Origin: UBA4644 sp900555855
GTDB lineage: Bacteria; Bacillota; Clostridia; Oscillospirales; Butyricicoccaceae
NCBI GenBank assembly: GCA_052289195.1
Contig: DAWAJD010000042.1
Coordinates: 1-13,490 of the forward strand
DNA length: 13,490 bases
Direction: 5' to 3'
A program made the translations under genes and the position numbers. Positions 11,978 through 13,490 of the stretch are shown here, piece after piece. The notes under the pieces are model-generated. The model saw only the letters and a list, made by a program, of their open reading frames with translations. It made no database searches and was not told the DNA's origin. The stretch's first letter is position 1; the number at the start of each line of letters is the position of its first letter.

Positions 11978-12580
11978 ATGGGAGACACCAAGGCGCGGAT
12001 CCTGCAGGAGGCGCTGGAGCTGTTTTCCCGGGAGGGCTATGAAGCCGTCTCCGTGAGCCAGATCGCCGGCACGCTGGATATGACCAAGGGCGCCCTTTAC
12101 AGGCATTACAAAAGCAAGCGGGATATCTTCGAAAGCATCCTTTCCGTCATGGAGCAGCGGGATGCTCAGGGCGCAGCGGCGCATCAGCTGCCGGAGAGTC
12201 CTGCGGCGCAGACGCCGGAGGCCTATCGCGCGGCGGCGCTGGAGCAGCTGCTAACTTACAGCAAGGCCCAATTCCGCAGCTGGACGGAGGATCCCTTTGC
12301 CGCCGCCTTTCGCCGGATGCTGACGCTGGAGCAGTATCGCTCCGCCGAGATACGGGCGCTTTATCAGCAGTATCTGGCGGCGGGGCCCCTGGGCTATGTG
12401 GAGGATCTGTTGGCGGGCATGGGCTTTTCCCAGCCGGCGGAGCGCGCTGCGGCGCTTTATGGGCCGATGTTTTTGTATTACAGTGTTTATGACGGCGCAG
12501 AGGATAAGGCCGCCGTTGCCGCGCAGCTGGACGCCTGTCTGGACGCCGCGGCAATGGAGCTGCGAAAGCAGCAGAACTAA
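11978..12580 (+). CDS. TetR/AcrR family transcriptional regulator
   Basis: 200 residues. The N-terminal DNA-binding domain is standard: KARILQEALELFSREGYEAVSVSQIAGTLDMTKGALYRHYKSKRDIFESIL, with the helix-turn-helix at about residues 25-45 and the RHYKSKRDIF ending of the family. The C-terminal 140 residues are helical with no family I recognise; these bind the inducing ligand in TetR proteins. A full AAAGGAGGTG ribosome binding site is 5 nt before the ATG. The upstream inverted repeat strongly suggests it represses its own gene and the GNAT gene behind it. Whether it also controls the upstream MATE pump is unknown, as no matching repeat was noticed at 9500-9610. Confidence 0.95.
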   Translation: MGDTKARILQEALELFSREGYEAVSVSQIAGTLDMTKGALYRHYKSKRDIFESILSVMEQRDAQGAAAHQLPESPAAQTPEAYRAAALEQLLTYSKAQFRSWTEDPFAAAFRRMLTLEQYRSAEIRALYQQYLAAGPLGYVEDLLAGMGFSQPAERAAALYGPMFLYYSVYDGAEDKAAVAAQLDACLDAAAMELRKQQN

Positions 12581-12590
12581 GGAGGAAGCT

Positions 12591-13220
12591 ATGAGCATTT
12601 TGATCCGTCAGGAAGAAGAAAAAGACTATCGCACCGTAGAAAACCTTACGCGGGAGGCCTTTTGGAATGTTTACCGGCCCGGCTGTCTGGAGCATTATGT
12701 GCTCCACTGCTACCGGACGCGGCCGGGCTTTTTGCCGGAGCTGGACCTGGTGCTGGAGGAGGACGGCCGCATCATCGGCCACATTATGTATGCCAAAGCG
12801 GAAATGGAAGGCGAAGACGGCCGCCGGCTCCCCATGCTGACCTTTGGCCCGCTGAGCATCGACCCGGCGTTCCAGCGGAAGGGCTATGGCAAGCTGCTGG
12901 TGGACGCCTCGCTGGAAAAGGCGGCAAAGCTGGGCTTTTCTGCCGTCGCCATCACTGGCAATCGGGATTTTTACGGCAAATGCGGCTTTGTTTTAGGCAG
13001 CACGCTGGGCGTCCGCTACGGCTTTGCGGAGCCGGAGGATACGGTAGTCCCCTATTTCCTGGTGCGCGAGCTGCAGCCGAGCGTCCTGCAGGGGACCCAC
13101 TGGACCTATCGGGATCCGGAGGAATATTTTGTGGCAGAGCGGGATCCCCAGGGCTTTGCGGCCTTTGAAGCACTGTTCCCGCCCAAGGAAAAAAGGCACC
13201 TGCCGGGCCAGCTGGTCTGA
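12591..13220 (+). CDS. GNAT N-acetyltransferase, YhbS-like
   Basis: 209 residues. MSILIRQEEEKDYRTVENLTREAFW begins the fold. It is followed by LVLEEDGRIIGHIMY, the core FGPLSIDPAFQRKGYGKLL with the acetyl-CoA loop QRKGYG (95-100), and VAITGNRDFYGKCGF, the usual signature of COG3153/YhbS-type enzymes. The last 60 residues (PEEYFVAERDPQGFAAFEALFP) match the extra C-terminal part seen in that group. The gene starts 10 nt after the tetR stop with AGGAGG just before it, so it forms a two-gene operon with the regulator. It may acetylate the compound or stress product sensed by TetR; this is inference. I chose ATG 12591; longer readings of this frame overlap tetR. Confidence 0.93.
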   Translation: MSILIRQEEEKDYRTVENLTREAFWNVYRPGCLEHYVLHCYRTRPGFLPELDLVLEEDGRIIGHIMYAKAEMEGEDGRRLPMLTFGPLSIDPAFQRKGYGKLLVDASLEKAAKLGFSAVAITGNRDFYGKCGFVLGSTLGVRYGFAEPEDTVVPYFLVRELQPSVLQGTHWTYRDPEEYFVAERDPQGFAAFEALFPPKEKRHLPGQLV

Positions 13221-13250
13221 TCCCTGCGGCTTGTGGCTGGAAGAGATTGT

Positions 13251-13287
13251 CAACCTTGCGTCTTCCGCAAAAAAAGTTGTTTTTTTT
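13251..13287 (+). terminator. Probable terminator of the tetR-GNAT operon
   Basis: TTGCG-TCTTC-CGCAA (13256-13270), extended by CAAC (13251-13254) with GTTG (13276-13279) across bulged A residues, followed by eight T (13280-13287). The stem is imperfect, so the call is moderate. Confidence 0.5.
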
Positions 13288-13289
13288 GC

Positions 13290-13318
13290 TTGACTTTCCG
13301 GGTGTGATATGCTATTCT
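13290..13318 (+). promoter_or_regulatory. Promoter of the tRNA-Ala region
   Basis: TTGACT (13290-13295), 17 bp, then TATTCT (13313-13318). Predicted start near 13325, before both the degenerate and the intact tRNA copies. No other promoter is seen ahead of the intact tRNA. Confidence 0.65.
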
Positions 13319-13350
13319 AAATGAGCGGTCAGGAATGACAGCCATCACCT

Positions 13351-13405
13351 GGGGGTATAGCTCAGCTGGGAGCCCGGTTGAAGCGGTAAACAACCCCCCG
13401 CACTT
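13351..13405 (+). pseudogene. Degenerate tRNA-Ala copy
   Basis: The first 22 nt (13351-13372) are identical to the first 22 nt of the intact tRNA-Ala at 13436, covering the 5' acceptor strand and most of the D arm. After that the anticodon arm is missing. A T-arm-like remainder, AGCGGT (13382-13387) and CCCGC (13397-13401), can be aligned, but its loop is too long and lacks TTCGA. No normal 7-nt anticodon loop can be folded. It is not a working tRNA. Confidence 0.65.
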
Positions 13406-13435
13406 AAAACTCAATATTTACACTCTCTTCCATAT

Positions 13436-13490
<55 letters not shown>

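Noticed and set aside
10520..12184. A 554-codon open frame on the minus strand opposite the MATE and tetR genes
   Set aside because: It crosses two clear plus-strand genes and the tetR operator, and has the His/Gln/Asp/Gly-rich composition typical of shadow frames.
13351..13405. A second functional tRNA
   Set aside because: No 7-nt anticodon loop, no TTCGA T loop and no proper 3' acceptor strand can be folded.

Overview
This window comes from a GC-rich, endospore-forming Firmicute. The best guess is a gut anaerobe of the Oscillospiraceae/Ruminococcaceae type; that name is inference. The reasons are: a single-chain pyruvate:ferredoxin oxidoreductase (anaerobic metabolism), a dipicolinate synthase pair dpaA-dpaB (spore core chemistry), strong AGGAGG ribosome binding sites, sigma-A promoters of TTGACA/TATAAT type, and short intergenic spaces with compact GC-rich terminators. 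It reads as ordinary chromosome with no phage, transposon or CRISPR array. The interest lies in its non-coding and regulatory sequence.

Layout. 1-2177 (+): the C-terminal 60 percent of nifJ, ended by a perfect 28-bp palindrome shared with the convergent gene. 2303-2830 (-): a ProX/YbaK-type tRNA-editing protein with a textbook promoter. 2965-3204 (+): a 79-residue protein with cysteine at every third residue over part of its N-terminus. 3205-3381: three consecutive hairpins that insulate it from the next gene. 3382-4029 (-): a VanX-like D-Ala-D-Ala dipeptidase with its own promoter. 4120-5423 (-): dpaA-dpaB, overlapping by 4 nt, with a TTG start and a good sigma-K-like promoter. 5619-7589 (+): murC, preceded by a strongly folded leader, then a tyrosine phosphatase 3 nt downstream. 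7595-7629: bidirectional terminator. 7646-9436 (-): flavin reductase family protein, a 190-nt structured RNA element, a DUF1292 acidic protein and a GNAT acetyltransferase. 9612-11896 (+): an anchored alpha/beta hydrolase translationally coupled to a MATE efflux pump. 11906-13220 (+): a TetR-family regulator and a GNAT acetyltransferase behind a promoter embedded in a large inverted repeat. 13290-13490 (+): a promoter, a degenerate tRNA-Ala copy and the first 55 nt of an intact tRNA-Ala(GGC).

The genes fall into small, separately promoted units. dpaAB, and possibly the Cys-rich protein, suggest mother-cell (sigma-K) sporulation expression. murC and the dipeptidase concern peptidoglycan precursors. 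The hydrolase/MATE and TetR/GNAT units look like accessory detoxification modules. The most unusual object is the 8303-8492 element: a 24-bp closing stem around a 6S-RNA-sized domain, followed on the minus strand by an intrinsic terminator immediately before the flavin reductase ribosome binding site. No known system could be proven there from sequence alone, and its strand is unresolved.
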